A DNA stretch of 16,990 nt from Planctomycetota bacterium (GCA_018828825.1 JAHJUV010000002.1:1-16990), one strand, 5' to 3'. Shown: positions 6,776-14,243, counted from the first letter of the stretch. The notes: generated by a model from the letters alone, not told the origin. Numbers and translations: made by a program.

Positions 6776-8053
6776 GTGAATACCTGCGTTGTTGGTTTGC
6801 AGTGGGGCGATGAAGGCAAGGGCAAAATTGTCGATATTCTTGCCGGAGAGAATGATATTGTAGTCCGTTACGGCGGCGGTGCAAACGCCGGCCATACGGT
6901 AGTTATCGGCGATACGAGATTTGCGCTGCATCTTCTGCCCAGTGGTTCTGTCAGGCCGAAAGCTGCCTGCGTTATCGCAAACGGAGTTGTCGTTGACCCG
7001 GAAGTATTACTCGGCGAGATTGATTCTCTTGCGCAAAAAGGTATCGGCCTTGACGGCAGGTTATTCATCAGCGAAAACGCCCACGTTGTCCTTGACTATC
7101 ACAAGGCCGAAGACAGGCTCAGAGAAGAAGCCCTCGGCAAAGATAAAATCGGCACGACTATTCGCGGTATCGGCCCCTGTTATGCCGACAAGGTTGGCAG
7201 AAGCTTTGCGATAAGAATGGCTGATTTGCTGGAGCCGGAAAATTTAAAGGAAAAGCTCGAGAAAATAGTCGATTATAAAAATAAGATTTTTGCAGCGCTG
7301 TATAACGCCGAACCGCTAAGTGCAGCGGATATTTTTGAAAAATGCAAAATGTATTCCCAAAAGCTGTCGAAATATGTCTGTGATACTACAGCGTATCTGC
7401 ACGAACAAATCGACGCCGGCAAAAATATCCTTTTCGAAGGCGCCCAGGGCTCGTTGCTTGATATTGACCATGGTACATTTCCATTTGTAACAAGCTCGAA
7501 TTCAAGCTCTCTGGGAGTCGGGCCGGGCTGCGGTGTGCCGGCAGGGATGATTGGCAGGTTTTTGGGAGTTGTAAAGGCCTATACGACCCGTGTCGGGGCG
7601 GGACCGTTTCCGACAGAGCTTGATAACGAAATCGGTCAATATATAAGGGACAAAGGCCACGAATACGGCACGACTACCGGCCGGCCGAGACGGTGCGGCT
7701 GGTTTGATGCAATGGCCGTTAAATACACCGTTAAAATCGGCGGCATAACTGAAATGGCGATGATGCATCTCGATACGCTGGCGGGACTCGACGAGCTTAA
7801 AATATGTACAGGCTATACGAGCGATGGAAAAGAGGTTAAAATGTTCCCCGTCAATATCGACAGGCTTGCGAAAGTCCAGTGCCGTTTCGAGACGTTAAAA
7901 GGGTTCGGCCAGGAAATAACCGATGTTGATAATTTTGACAAGCTTCCCGAGCAGGCGAAAAATTATCTCAAAGCCGTTGCCAAGGCCGTTGGAATACCCG
8001 TTACAATAATCGGCATAGGCCCGGCAAGGAAGCAGACAATTTTCAGGAAATAG
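6776..8053 (+). CDS. purA: Adenylosuccinate synthetase
   Basis: 425 residues, close to the usual ~430. It joins IMP and aspartate using GTP to give adenylosuccinate, the committed step to AMP. The N-terminal QWGDEGKGK (9-17) carries the catalytic Asp (D12), and GGANAGH ends in the catalytic His (H40). GTTIRGIGPCYADK and GTTTGRPRRCGWFD are the IMP-binding and loop motifs. It starts at GTG 6776; the overlapping ATG at 6774 is in another frame. AAGGAA at 6765-6770 is a good ribosome binding site five bases upstream. All key residues are present, so it should be active. It opens the long run of closely spaced genes to recO; uppS begins four bases after its stop. Confidence 0.97.
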   Translation: MNTCVVGLQWGDEGKGKIVDILAGENDIVVRYGGGANAGHTVVIGDTRFALHLLPSGSVRPKAACVIANGVVVDPEVLLGEIDSLAQKGIGLDGRLFISENAHVVLDYHKAEDRLREEALGKDKIGTTIRGIGPCYADKVGRSFAIRMADLLEPENLKEKLEKIVDYKNKIFAALYNAEPLSAADIFEKCKMYSQKLSKYVCDTTAYLHEQIDAGKNILFEGAQGSLLDIDHGTFPFVTSSNSSSLGVGPGCGVPAGMIGRFLGVVKAYTTRVGAGPFPTELDNEIGQYIRDKGHEYGTTTGRPRRCGWFDAMAVKYTVKIGGITEMAMMHLDTLAGLDELKICTGYTSDGKEVKMFPVNIDRLAKVQCRFETLKGFGQEITDVDNFDKLPEQAKNYLKAVAKAVGIPVTIIGIGPARKQTIFRK

Positions 8054-8057
8054 GATT

Positions 8058-8843
8058 TTGACGCCGAAACAAATACCGGATATCAAGGCGAACCGCATTG
8101 CGACGGCAAAAAGGCTCGGCATCGAGCTTGAAAAGATTCCTCATCATATCGCGATTATAATGGACGGCAACGGCAGGTGGGCGACGAAGCGGGGACTGCC
8201 GCGTTTCCAGGGTCATCGGCAGGGCGCCAGAACGGTAGAGAAAATCGTCGATTACTGCGTCGATGTGGGGATTGAAGCTTTGACGCTTTATTCGTTCAGT
8301 ATGCAGAACTGGAAACGGCCGAAGCTGGAAGTTACATTTCTGATGCAGCTTTATACCCGTTATCTTATCGGGATAAGAAAAACCCTCAAAGAACATAATG
8401 TAAGGCTGGTTCACATGGGCAGGACTGAAAAACTGCCGCTCAAACTTGTCAGGGAACTGAATAAAACAGTTGAAATTTCCTCAGAATATACGGGTATGGT
8501 TCTTGCACTGGCCTTGAATTACGGCAGCCGGGAGGAAATTATCGACGGCGTCAAGAAAATCTGCCGCAAGTGCGTCGATGGAGAGCTGGATGTAGAAGAA
8601 ATCGACGAAAATCTTATCAGCAATAGTCTTTATACCGCCTCGCTGCCTGACCCGGATTTGCTGATAAGGACTTCGGACGAGAAAAGAATCAGCAATTTTC
8701 TTTTATGGCAGATTTCATATACCGAATTTTATGTGACAGACACTCTTTGGCCTGATTTTGCTCCTGCGGATATTGACAAGGCTATAATCGAATACTCCAA
8801 ACGCGCAAGACGTCTGGGAGATATAAAACCGTCTTTGGTCTGA
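8058..8843 (+). CDS. uppS: Isoprenyl transferase (undecaprenyl diphosphate synthase)
   Basis: 261 residues. The cis-prenyltransferase motif M35-D36-G-N-G-R-W-A (35-42) carries the catalytic Asp, followed by GHRQGA (52-57), and LYSFSMQNWKRP (77-88) is the conserved central strand. The C-terminal motif reads RTSDEKRISNFLLWQ; most family members have G where D stands in RTSGE, but the Glu, Arg and Ser that hold the diphosphate and magnesium are kept. It makes the C55 lipid carrier for peptidoglycan and surface glycans by adding isopentenyl diphosphate units to farnesyl diphosphate. The start is TTG 8058: AGGA at 8045-8048 is nine bases upstream, and no ATG precedes the catalytic motif. The ~30 residues before that motif are a little longer than in E. 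coli. The uppS-cdsA pairing is widespread in bacteria. Confidence 0.95.
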   Translation: MTPKQIPDIKANRIATAKRLGIELEKIPHHIAIIMDGNGRWATKRGLPRFQGHRQGARTVEKIVDYCVDVGIEALTLYSFSMQNWKRPKLEVTFLMQLYTRYLIGIRKTLKEHNVRLVHMGRTEKLPLKLVRELNKTVEISSEYTGMVLALALNYGSREEIIDGVKKICRKCVDGELDVEEIDENLISNSLYTASLPDPDLLIRTSDEKRISNFLLWQISYTEFYVTDTLWPDFAPADIDKAIIEYSKRARRLGDIKPSLV

Positions 8844-8862
8844 TTTTTATCGGAAATTATCA

Positions 8863-9726
8863 ATGCTTAAATACAGACTAATCTTCGGTACATTAATGAC
8901 GATAGCTTTTATCGGGCTGGTGTTTTTTGACGGCCGGCTGGATGGCAGTTTGAGTTCGCAAGAACCCGATGCCGCTGTACAGGCGACACTTCTTACGATT
9001 TTTTTAATTATCGTAGCGATACCTGCGAATATCGAACTGTCCAAACTTATAAACTCGAGCGGGGCTAAAATTTTCCTGCCCATTACCATAGCGGGCAGCA
9101 TTTTGCTTTCCACCGGCTGGTACTGGTCGCAGTTTTTTGACGACAGCAATCGATTTGCGGCCTTGTTTTTTATTCTCGTTATTTGCCTGTGTACCCTTGC
9201 AATTTTTTTATGGCAGGGCATCCGCTACGCAGCCGTCGGTGCGTTCGCGAATTGCGGGGCCAACCTTCTTTCGATAGTTTATCTTGGCGCGTTGACCAGT
9301 TTTGTAATAGCGATAAGAATAGATTTTGGCCCTATCGTATTTCTGGCATATATTTTTACTATAAAGTGTTCTGATATAGGGGCTTACACGTTTGGCAGGC
9401 TTTTCGGCAAACACAAATTTTCGCCGGTTTTGAGCCCCAAAAAGACGTGGGAAGGTATGGCCGGCGGGGTGATTTTCGCCGTTGCCGCAGCGGCGATATT
9501 CGCCTTGGTCTTTGATATAATGAGCCTTGCTGAAGCGGCGATTTTTGGCGTTGTTTTTGCCTTTCTCGGCCAGCTCGGCGACTTGGCAGAGTCGATGCTC
9601 AAACGTGCGGCCGAGCAAAAGGATTCGGCCGGCAGCGTTCCCGGTTTTGGCGGAATTCTTGACGTGATTGATTCGCCGCTGGCTACTGCTGTTTTTGCTT
9701 ATTTATTTTTCCTAATAATTTTTTAA
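8863..9726 (+). CDS. cdsA: Phosphatidate cytidylyltransferase (CDP-diacylglycerol synthase)
   Basis: 287 residues with hydrophobic segments throughout, about 8-22, 42-57, 70-88, 98-117, 125-150, 155-168, 203-219, 224-238 and 272-287, consistent with a polytopic inner-membrane enzyme. It converts phosphatidic acid and CTP into CDP-diacylglycerol, which feeds phosphatidylglycerol synthesis (see pgpA). D171-I-G-A-Y-x-F-G-R, S191-P-K-K-T-W-E-G (191-198) and L235-G-Q-L-G-D-L-A-E-S-x-L-K-R with K253-D-S are typical. The final signature reads PGFGGILDVIDS instead of PGHGGxLDRxDS, so the signature His and Arg are Phe and Val. Similar variants occur in some planctomycete and chlamydial proteins, as far as I recall. 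ATG 8863 is weakly preceded by GGAAA. It lies 19 bases after uppS and 9 before phoH. Confidence 0.93.
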   Translation: MLKYRLIFGTLMTIAFIGLVFFDGRLDGSLSSQEPDAAVQATLLTIFLIIVAIPANIELSKLINSSGAKIFLPITIAGSILLSTGWYWSQFFDDSNRFAALFFILVICLCTLAIFLWQGIRYAAVGAFANCGANLLSIVYLGALTSFVIAIRIDFGPIVFLAYIFTIKCSDIGAYTFGRLFGKHKFSPVLSPKKTWEGMAGGVIFAVAAAAIFALVFDIMSLAEAAIFGVVFAFLGQLGDLAESMLKRAAEQKDSAGSVPGFGGILDVIDSPLATAVFAYLFFLIIF

Positions 9727-9735
9727 GGCGGTCGA

Positions 9736-10683
9736 TTGGAAATTACTGTTCAATTACTTTCGAGCAAGAGACTTGAACTTTTCGGTCCTGCTGACGAACA
9801 TCTGCGAATGGTTCGTGCCCGTTGCGGAGTTCACATTGCCGCGAGGGACGATTCGGTTGTTATCTCCGGCCAGGAGCAGGCCGTCCGAAAGGCCGAGCAG
9901 GTTGTCGGACTGATGGAAAAGCACCTTACCCGGTTCGGCAGGCTCAACGCCAACGACATAATCGGGCTGATGAGCAAGGTCGAACTCGATGTCGAGCCGG
10001 ACGAGGTTTTCGGTGTTTCCGTATATTCGCCCAAGAAGGTTATAAAGCCTTTTACCCGCGGACAGAGGCGGTATATGGAGGCGATGCTGAATTACGATTT
10101 GACTTTCTGCACGGGGCCGGCGGGGACGGGCAAAACATATCTTGCCGTGGCTGCGGCGGTCTCAATGCTGAAGGAAAAACAGATAAGAAAAATTGTTCTT
10201 GCCCGGCCCGCGGTCGAGGCGGGCGAAAAACTCGGCTTTCTGCCGGGCGATATGCAGGCGAAAGTAAATCCGTATCTTCGGCCGCTTTTCGACAGCCTCG
10301 AAGATATGATGGAATTTTCCCAGATGCGAAAACTGATGGAAATAGACATTATCGAGGTTATTCCGCTTGCGTTTATGCGAGGCAGGACCCTCAATGAAGC
10401 TTGTATTATCTGCGACGAGGCGCAGAATACTTCGCCGACGCAGATGCTGATGTTCCTTACCCGTATGGGCAGGGGCTCGAAAATGATTATCACAGGCGAT
10501 ATTACCCAGATTGACCTCGAAAGGGGCGTAAAAAGCGGAATGCTCGATGCGATGGAGACCCTTGCCGGGACGGAAGGAATATCATTAATAGGTCTTGACG
10601 ACACGGACATTGTCCGGCACAATCTTGTCCAGAATATAGTACAGGCTTACGAAGCGAAAAAGAAAAAGCATACGCGGCAATAA
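9736..10683 (+). CDS. PhoH-family ATPase (YbeZ-like)
   Basis: 315 residues. An N-terminal KH-like RNA-binding region (~1-65: A19-D-E-H-L-R-x-V with GVHIAARDD and VVISGQ) precedes the P-loop ATPase. The Walker A is G127-P-A-G-T-G-K133-T, Walker B is I224-I-C-D227-E-A-Q-N, and TGDITQID (253-260) supplies a downstream motif. R157-P-A-V-E-A-G-E-K-L-G-F-L-P-G is a family hallmark. PhoH/YbeZ proteins are cytoplasmic ATPases linked to RNA metabolism and partner the RNase YbeY, encoded two genes downstream. The start is TTG 9736, supported by AAGGCGGT (9725-9732). The gene ends in TAA immediately followed by the pgpH ATG (zero bases between), a sign of translational coupling. Confidence 0.94.
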   Translation: MEITVQLLSSKRLELFGPADEHLRMVRARCGVHIAARDDSVVISGQEQAVRKAEQVVGLMEKHLTRFGRLNANDIIGLMSKVELDVEPDEVFGVSVYSPKKVIKPFTRGQRRYMEAMLNYDLTFCTGPAGTGKTYLAVAAAVSMLKEKQIRKIVLARPAVEAGEKLGFLPGDMQAKVNPYLRPLFDSLEDMMEFSQMRKLMEIDIIEVIPLAFMRGRTLNEACIICDEAQNTSPTQMLMFLTRMGRGSKMIITGDITQIDLERGVKSGMLDAMETLAGTEGISLIGLDDTDIVRHNLVQNIVQAYEAKKKKHTRQ

Positions 10684-12207
10684 ATGGCGATACTAAAAAA
10701 AAACTTAAATCCGAGGCGTAAGCAAATCCGGGAGGCTATGGCCGCCGAGAGATTTACCAAGCTTGTCGGGATAGTCAACAGCGGTATGCTGACGGCGGTG
10801 TCGATACTCGTTGTTTTTGCCGCGGTCTGTTCGCTGCTGCTGAGCCTTAAAACCGGGCGGGAGGTTCTTGCCTGGCGGCCCTGGTATCAGATACTGGCTG
10901 TTGTTCTTTTTGTCGCCTCCCTGTCTTTCGCCGCTGCCGTCAAAATTTACCGCTATAATTACAGGCTTATTAGAACGCCTCTTCGTGCGATAGCGCTGGC
11001 GGGCTTATTTTTAATCCTGCTTGCGTTTACGAAGCTCGGCACATTTTTCCCCGGCAGCGTTTATATGTCGGTTGCCGCCGCGGTCGCCTGTTCGATAATT
11101 CTTACGATTGCCTATGACCAGCGGTTTGCACTGGCTATGGGAGTTTTGTATTCGATGCTGGCCTGTATTGCCGCCGGTTTCGAGACGGATTTCGGATTGT
11201 TTCTCACTATGAGTGCCGGGACGGTTTCGAGCTGTTTTCTGCTGCGGGAAATCAGGACACGGATAAAGATTCTCGAAGTCGGAGTTTTCGCCGGCGCTGC
11301 GGTTTTCGTAATAAGTTTTGCGACGGACCTTTTTGAATTCGGTTTTAACCGCCATATTTTTGCTGATGCCGGCTGGACCGCTGCGGCTGTGATAGCCATA
11401 AGCGTTTTTATTCAGGCGCTGTTGCCGATAATCGAAAAGGTATTCCGCATCGCGACGAGTATGACGCTGCTGGATTACAGCGATGCCAACCAGCCATTGC
11501 TGAAGAAACTTGCGATGGAGGCGCCCGGCACTTACAGTCATAGTCTTCTGATAGGTTCCATCGCCGAGGCCGCGGCCGAATCGATTTACGCAAACGGTCT
11601 GCTTTGCCGGGTCGGCGCCTATTATCACGACATCGGCAAAATCGGCAAACCTCGCTATTTCGTTGAAAACCAGATGGGCACCGCGAGCCGCCACGACCAG
11701 CTTTCTCCTGTTATGAGTCAGTTGGTGATTGTCGGTCATGTCAAGGACGGCATAGAGCTTGCCGAGGAATATAAGCTGCCTGCGGTTATAAGACAGTTTA
11801 TCGAAACTCATCACGGCACGACCCTGATTGAATATTTTTATGAGGAAGCCAAAAAGAAAGCCGACCCCACAGGCAATCAGCCTCAGGAATCGGAATTCAG
11901 GTATCCCGGCCCGCGTCCTCAAACCAAAGAGGCGGCGATAGTTATGTTGGCTGATGGAGTCGAGGGAGCGGTAAGGTCCCTGACCGAAATCACGCCGACG
12001 AAAATTGAGACAGTTGTGCATAATATGGCGATGAAACGGCTTCAGGACGGCCAGTTCGACCAGTGCGAGCTTACGCTCAAGGAATTGAGCAAGATAGAAG
12101 AAGCGATTTCGAAAAGCCTTGCCGGACATTATCACGGCAGAGTGGCATATCCGTCTACCGATAAGCTTCAGCACAGCGCCGCTGAACAAGAGACCGAAAA
12201 TGCCTAA
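10684..12207 (+). CDS. pgpH: 7TM-HD family protein, probable cyclic-di-AMP phosphodiesterase lacking the extracellular domain
   Basis: 507 residues. N-terminal hydrophobic segments at about 34-53, 66-87, 100-116, 124-143, 147-165, 170-187, 196-213 and 228-249 are followed by a cytoplasmic HD domain (~275-480). Its metal ligands are visible: H286 (T-Y-S-H-S), H315-D316 (Y-Y-H-D-I-G-K), H347/H352-region residues, H376-H377 in ETHHGTT, and D424 in LADG. This matches PgpH/YqfF, shown in Listeria to hydrolyse cyclic-di-AMP. Typical members have ~700-850 residues with a large extracellular 7TMR-HDED sensor between the first and second membrane segments. Here only about 12 residues separate them, so that domain is absent. 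The C-terminal tail is polar and poorly conserved. It starts directly after the phoH stop, and its last 8 bases overlap ybeY. Position between phoH and ybeY is as in Firmicutes. Confidence 0.92.
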   Translation: MAILKKNLNPRRKQIREAMAAERFTKLVGIVNSGMLTAVSILVVFAAVCSLLLSLKTGREVLAWRPWYQILAVVLFVASLSFAAAVKIYRYNYRLIRTPLRAIALAGLFLILLAFTKLGTFFPGSVYMSVAAAVACSIILTIAYDQRFALAMGVLYSMLACIAAGFETDFGLFLTMSAGTVSSCFLLREIRTRIKILEVGVFAGAAVFVISFATDLFEFGFNRHIFADAGWTAAAVIAISVFIQALLPIIEKVFRIATSMTLLDYSDANQPLLKKLAMEAPGTYSHSLLIGSIAEAAAESIYANGLLCRVGAYYHDIGKIGKPRYFVENQMGTASRHDQLSPVMSQLVIVGHVKDGIELAEEYKLPAVIRQFIETHHGTTLIEYFYEEAKKKADPTGNQPQESEFRYPGPRPQTKEAAIVMLADGVEGAVRSLTEITPTKIETVVHNMAMKRLQDGQFDQCELTLKELSKIEEAISKSLAGHYHGRVAYPSTDKLQHSAAEQETENA

Positions 12208-12682
12208 AAAGAATGTTACTCCATCATCAGGTATCAAGGTAAATATCTGTACAGAATGCAAGGCTGTTGCTTTCGACAAACGGCAGATTATCAATCTTGT
12301 CAGCCAGACCGCCGAACATTTCGATGTCATAAAAGCTCAGGTAAATATCGCTATTCTCGATGACAGGCAAATTGTCGATATAAACCGCCGCTTTCTCGAT
12401 AAGAATGGTACTACGGATGTTATCAGCTTTGATATTTCAGACGACGACAGCAAAGAAAAAACTTTCGATATCGCCGTAAACGCCCAACTTGCGAAAAAAC
12501 AGGCCCAAAACCGCGGTCATACCGCCCAGGCCGAGCTTGCACTTTATATCCTGCACGGCCTGCTGCATAATCTCGGATTTGACGATTCGACAAGCCGCAA
12601 GGCCGCCAAAATGCACAAGACAGAGGACGATATTCTGGAAAAATTTGGTTTCGGTGCTGTGTATGATGCTGAAAAAAGATAG
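12200..12682 (+). CDS. ybeY: Endoribonuclease YbeY (16S rRNA maturation)
   Basis: 160 residues from ATG 12200, which overlaps the pgpH stop by eight bases; the in-frame ATG at 12119 would lengthen the protein with residues not expected in the family. R64-F-L-D-K-N-G-T-T-D-V-I-S-F-D (64-78) and H119-G-L-L-H123-N-L-G-F-D-D129 are the YbeY signatures, with M138 and E142 following. The usual zinc triad is H-x3-H-x5-H; here the third ligand position is Asp (D129). Asp can bind metal, and the same change seems common in planctomycete YbeY, so activity is still likely. YbeY is a single-strand-specific RNase needed for 16S rRNA 3' end processing and ribosome quality control, and it works with the PhoH/YbeZ ATPase encoded upstream. 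Confidence 0.92.
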   Translation: MPKKNVTPSSGIKVNICTECKAVAFDKRQIINLVSQTAEHFDVIKAQVNIAILDDRQIVDINRRFLDKNGTTDVISFDISDDDSKEKTFDIAVNAQLAKKQAQNRGHTAQAELALYILHGLLHNLGFDDSTSRKAAKMHKTEDDILEKFGFGAVYDAEKR

Positions 12683-13421
12683 AGGCATTTGCATTCGTAC
12701 CACGGACTATTCCGAAAGTTCGCAGATACTGACTTTCTTTAGCCGGGACAACGGCAAAATAGGCGTTATTGCAAAAGGCTCAAGACGGCCGAAATCGTCT
12801 TTTACGGGCACTATTGAAATTTGCACCATCGGCGATATGGTCTTTTCGCACAGGGACAACGAAAAACTTGGTACGCTAACGGAATTTAACCCGACTTTTC
12901 TCGGCCTTGATATCCGCAAAAAACTGCTCGCCCTTAATTGTGCGTATTTCGTTGCCGAAATGCTGAACCTGTTTACAAAAGAACTCGACCCGCATCCTGC
13001 TCTTTTTGACGAGGCGGCATTATTTTTGCAAAAACTTCAGGAAAATCCGCCGGACAAGATTCTTCCGTTCCTGATACTGTTCGAATTTGCACTGCTGGAG
13101 CAAACAGGCTCACAGCCGCTCTGCGACAGCTGCGCAAACTGCAAAAGAAAATTTGACGCCGGATGGAAACAATATTTTTTCAGTCACTCTGCTCCGGGCC
13201 TGGTCTGTCGCGATTGCGAACCAGCTTTTGTTGACAAGAAAATAATTACTCCTGATTGTGCTGCCTGTTTGAATCAGCCGGCAAAGGTTTTAAATGCCAA
13301 ACCTGCCGTGCTTGGGGATGTTGAAAAAATCCTGATTGAGTATATTACGAATGTGATCGAAAGACCGCCTAAAACGGCGCCGATGATTTTGGAGCTAATC
13401 CGCCAGAGGCGGACAAGTTAA
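12663..13421 (+). CDS. recO: DNA repair protein RecO
   Basis: 252 residues from ATG 12663 (a second ATG follows at 12666). The frame is open further upstream, but R7-G-I-C-I-R-T-T-D-Y (7-16) is the normal RecO opening, so earlier starts are unlikely. Residues ~5-80 form the OB-fold: I33-G-V-I-A-K-G-S-R-R-P-K-S (33-45) is the conserved DNA-binding strand. A zinc cluster follows at C154-x2-C157-x2-C160 and C182-x2-C185, as in the zinc-bearing RecO type. RecO loads RecA on SSB-coated single-stranded DNA with RecR during gap repair. It overlaps ybeY by 20 bases and closes the run begun by purA. Its stop lies two bases from the end of efp on the other strand, so the two transcripts converge. Confidence 0.93.
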   Translation: MMLKKDRGICIRTTDYSESSQILTFFSRDNGKIGVIAKGSRRPKSSFTGTIEICTIGDMVFSHRDNEKLGTLTEFNPTFLGLDIRKKLLALNCAYFVAEMLNLFTKELDPHPALFDEAALFLQKLQENPPDKILPFLILFEFALLEQTGSQPLCDSCANCKRKFDAGWKQYFFSHSAPGLVCRDCEPAFVDKKIITPDCAACLNQPAKVLNAKPAVLGDVEKILIEYITNVIERPPKTAPMILELIRQRRTS

Positions 13422-13423
13422 GA

Positions 13424-13981
13424 CTATTTAGCTCTTGATAAATATGAGCCGTTTTCCGTGCTGACCTTTATAACCTCGCCGACCTCTATAAAAGGCGGAA
13501 CTCGCGTTTTCAGGCCCGTTTCCAGCACTGCGTCTTTCAATTGATTTGTTGCCGTTGCCCCTTTCGGTTGAGGCGTCGTCTCCGTAACGGTCAATTCAAC
13601 GATTTTCGGCAGTTCGATTGATACTACCTTTCCTTCGTGTACGAGGGTCGTAATAATGGCATCGGGTTTAAGATAGCCGATTTGTTCGGCGACCATTTCC
13701 TTCGGTATGGTAACCTGGTCGAATGTTTCGTTGTCCATCAGGACCAAACCGTGGGCATCGGAATAGAGATATTGCTTATCGCGTCTGTCGAGAAAGGCCT
13801 GCTTGACGTCTTCGGTTGAACGGAGTCTTTTTTCGAACATAATACCGTCTTTAACGCTGCGAAGCTTAGCCTGTACAAACGCCCGCAAGTTTCCCGGCGT
13901 AACGTGTGTTGATTGAACACAGATGCAGAGTTTACCGTCAAACATAACGCCCATACCGGGTCTTAATTCACTTGCCTTCAC
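13424..13981 (-). CDS. efp: Elongation factor P with PGNLR loop
   Basis: 185 residues, normal for EF-P (three beta-barrel domains: ~1-63, 65-125, 128-185). M1-K-A-S-E-L-R-P-G-M opens domain I, and the C-terminal G-L-K-T-R-V-P-P-F-I-E-V-G-E-V-I-K-V is the domain III signature. EF-P rescues ribosomes stalled on polyproline. In E. coli the loop reads PGKGQ with Lys34 modified by EpmA/B/C. Here it is P29-G-N31-L-R33, with Asn at the tip and Arg two residues later, as I recall from other PVC-superphylum EF-Ps. It starts at GTG 13981, with AGGGAG (13987-13992) five bases upstream. A good promoter lies at 14022-14051. It is the only gene on the minus strand apart from the fragment near the right edge. 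Confidence 0.95.
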   Translation of the reverse strand: MKASELRPGMGVMFDGKLCICVQSTHVTPGNLRAFVQAKLRSVKDGIMFEKRLRSTEDVKQAFLDRRDKQYLYSDAHGLVLMDNETFDQVTIPKEMVAEQIGYLKPDAIITTLVHEGKVVSIELPKIVELTVTETTPQPKGATATNQLKDAVLETGLKTRVPPFIEVGEVIKVSTENGSYLSRAK

Positions 13982-13986
13982 AATTA

Positions 13987-13992
13987 CTCCCT
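13987..13992 (-). promoter_or_regulatory. Shine-Dalgarno for efp (GTG start)
   Basis: AGGGAG read on the minus strand, five bases before GTG 13981, fixes the efp start. Confidence 0.65.
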
Positions 13993-14021
13993 GAAAAACC
14001 TTATTTTCTAATGGAGTGAGA

Positions 14022-14051
14022 AATATAGCTTTTTTTCTGTCTGCGCGTCAA
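14022..14051 (-). promoter_or_regulatory. Sigma70-type promoter of efp
   Basis: On the minus strand TTGACG (14051-14046), an 18-base spacer and TATATT (14027-14022) match the consensus at five of six positions each. The predicted start is near 14015, giving a leader of about 35 bases with the AGGGAG ribosome binding site. It lies back to back with the gmd promoter, eight bases apart at the -35 ends. Confidence 0.6.
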
Positions 14052-14059
14052 GGATAAAT

Positions 14060-14088
14060 TTGTAAAGGTTTAAGCCGGATTGTATAAT
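14060..14088 (+). promoter_or_regulatory. Sigma70-type promoter of the gmd cluster
   Basis: TTGTAA (14060-14065), a 17-base spacer and a perfect TATAAT (14083-14088). The predicted start near 14095 leaves a leader of about 150 bases before gmd. No JUMPstart/ops element (GGCGGTAG) is visible in that leader. Confidence 0.6.
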
Positions 14089-14094
14089 GTGTGA

Positions 14095-14243
14095 TATGCT
14101 GCTCCTGATGATATTTGCTGTACGGGCAAAAATAAGCTTGAAAACAGCAGAGAAAAGATTTAATTATCGAGGCATTGATTTTGCAGGAGTTAGCTGTTTT
14201 TAGAAGAGTAAGTTGGTTTTTTATTATTTATGGTGATTAGAAT
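14095..14243 (+). promoter_or_regulatory. Untranslated leader of gmd with a weak inverted repeat
   Basis: AAAACAGC (14141-14148) pairs with GCTGTTTT (14193-14200) across a 44-base loop, which itself is AT-rich. I see no open reading frame, riboswitch or terminator I could name. GGTGA (14232-14236) is a weak ribosome binding site seven bases before gmd. Confidence 0.3.

Noticed and set aside
11011..12330. Long open frame of 439 codons on the minus strand opposite pgpH
   Set aside because: It lies wholly antisense to a well-supported gene and the ybeY start, has no recognisable motif, and its Arg/His-rich composition is what the codon bias of the + strand gene produces.
12489..12662. Upstream extension of recO by 58 residues
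   Set aside because: The extension lies inside ybeY, is rich in Cys, Arg and Pro without family similarity, and RecO proteins normally begin a few residues before RGIxIRTTDY.
14095..14243. JUMPstart/ops element in the gmd leader
   Set aside because: GGCGGTAG or a close match is not present.
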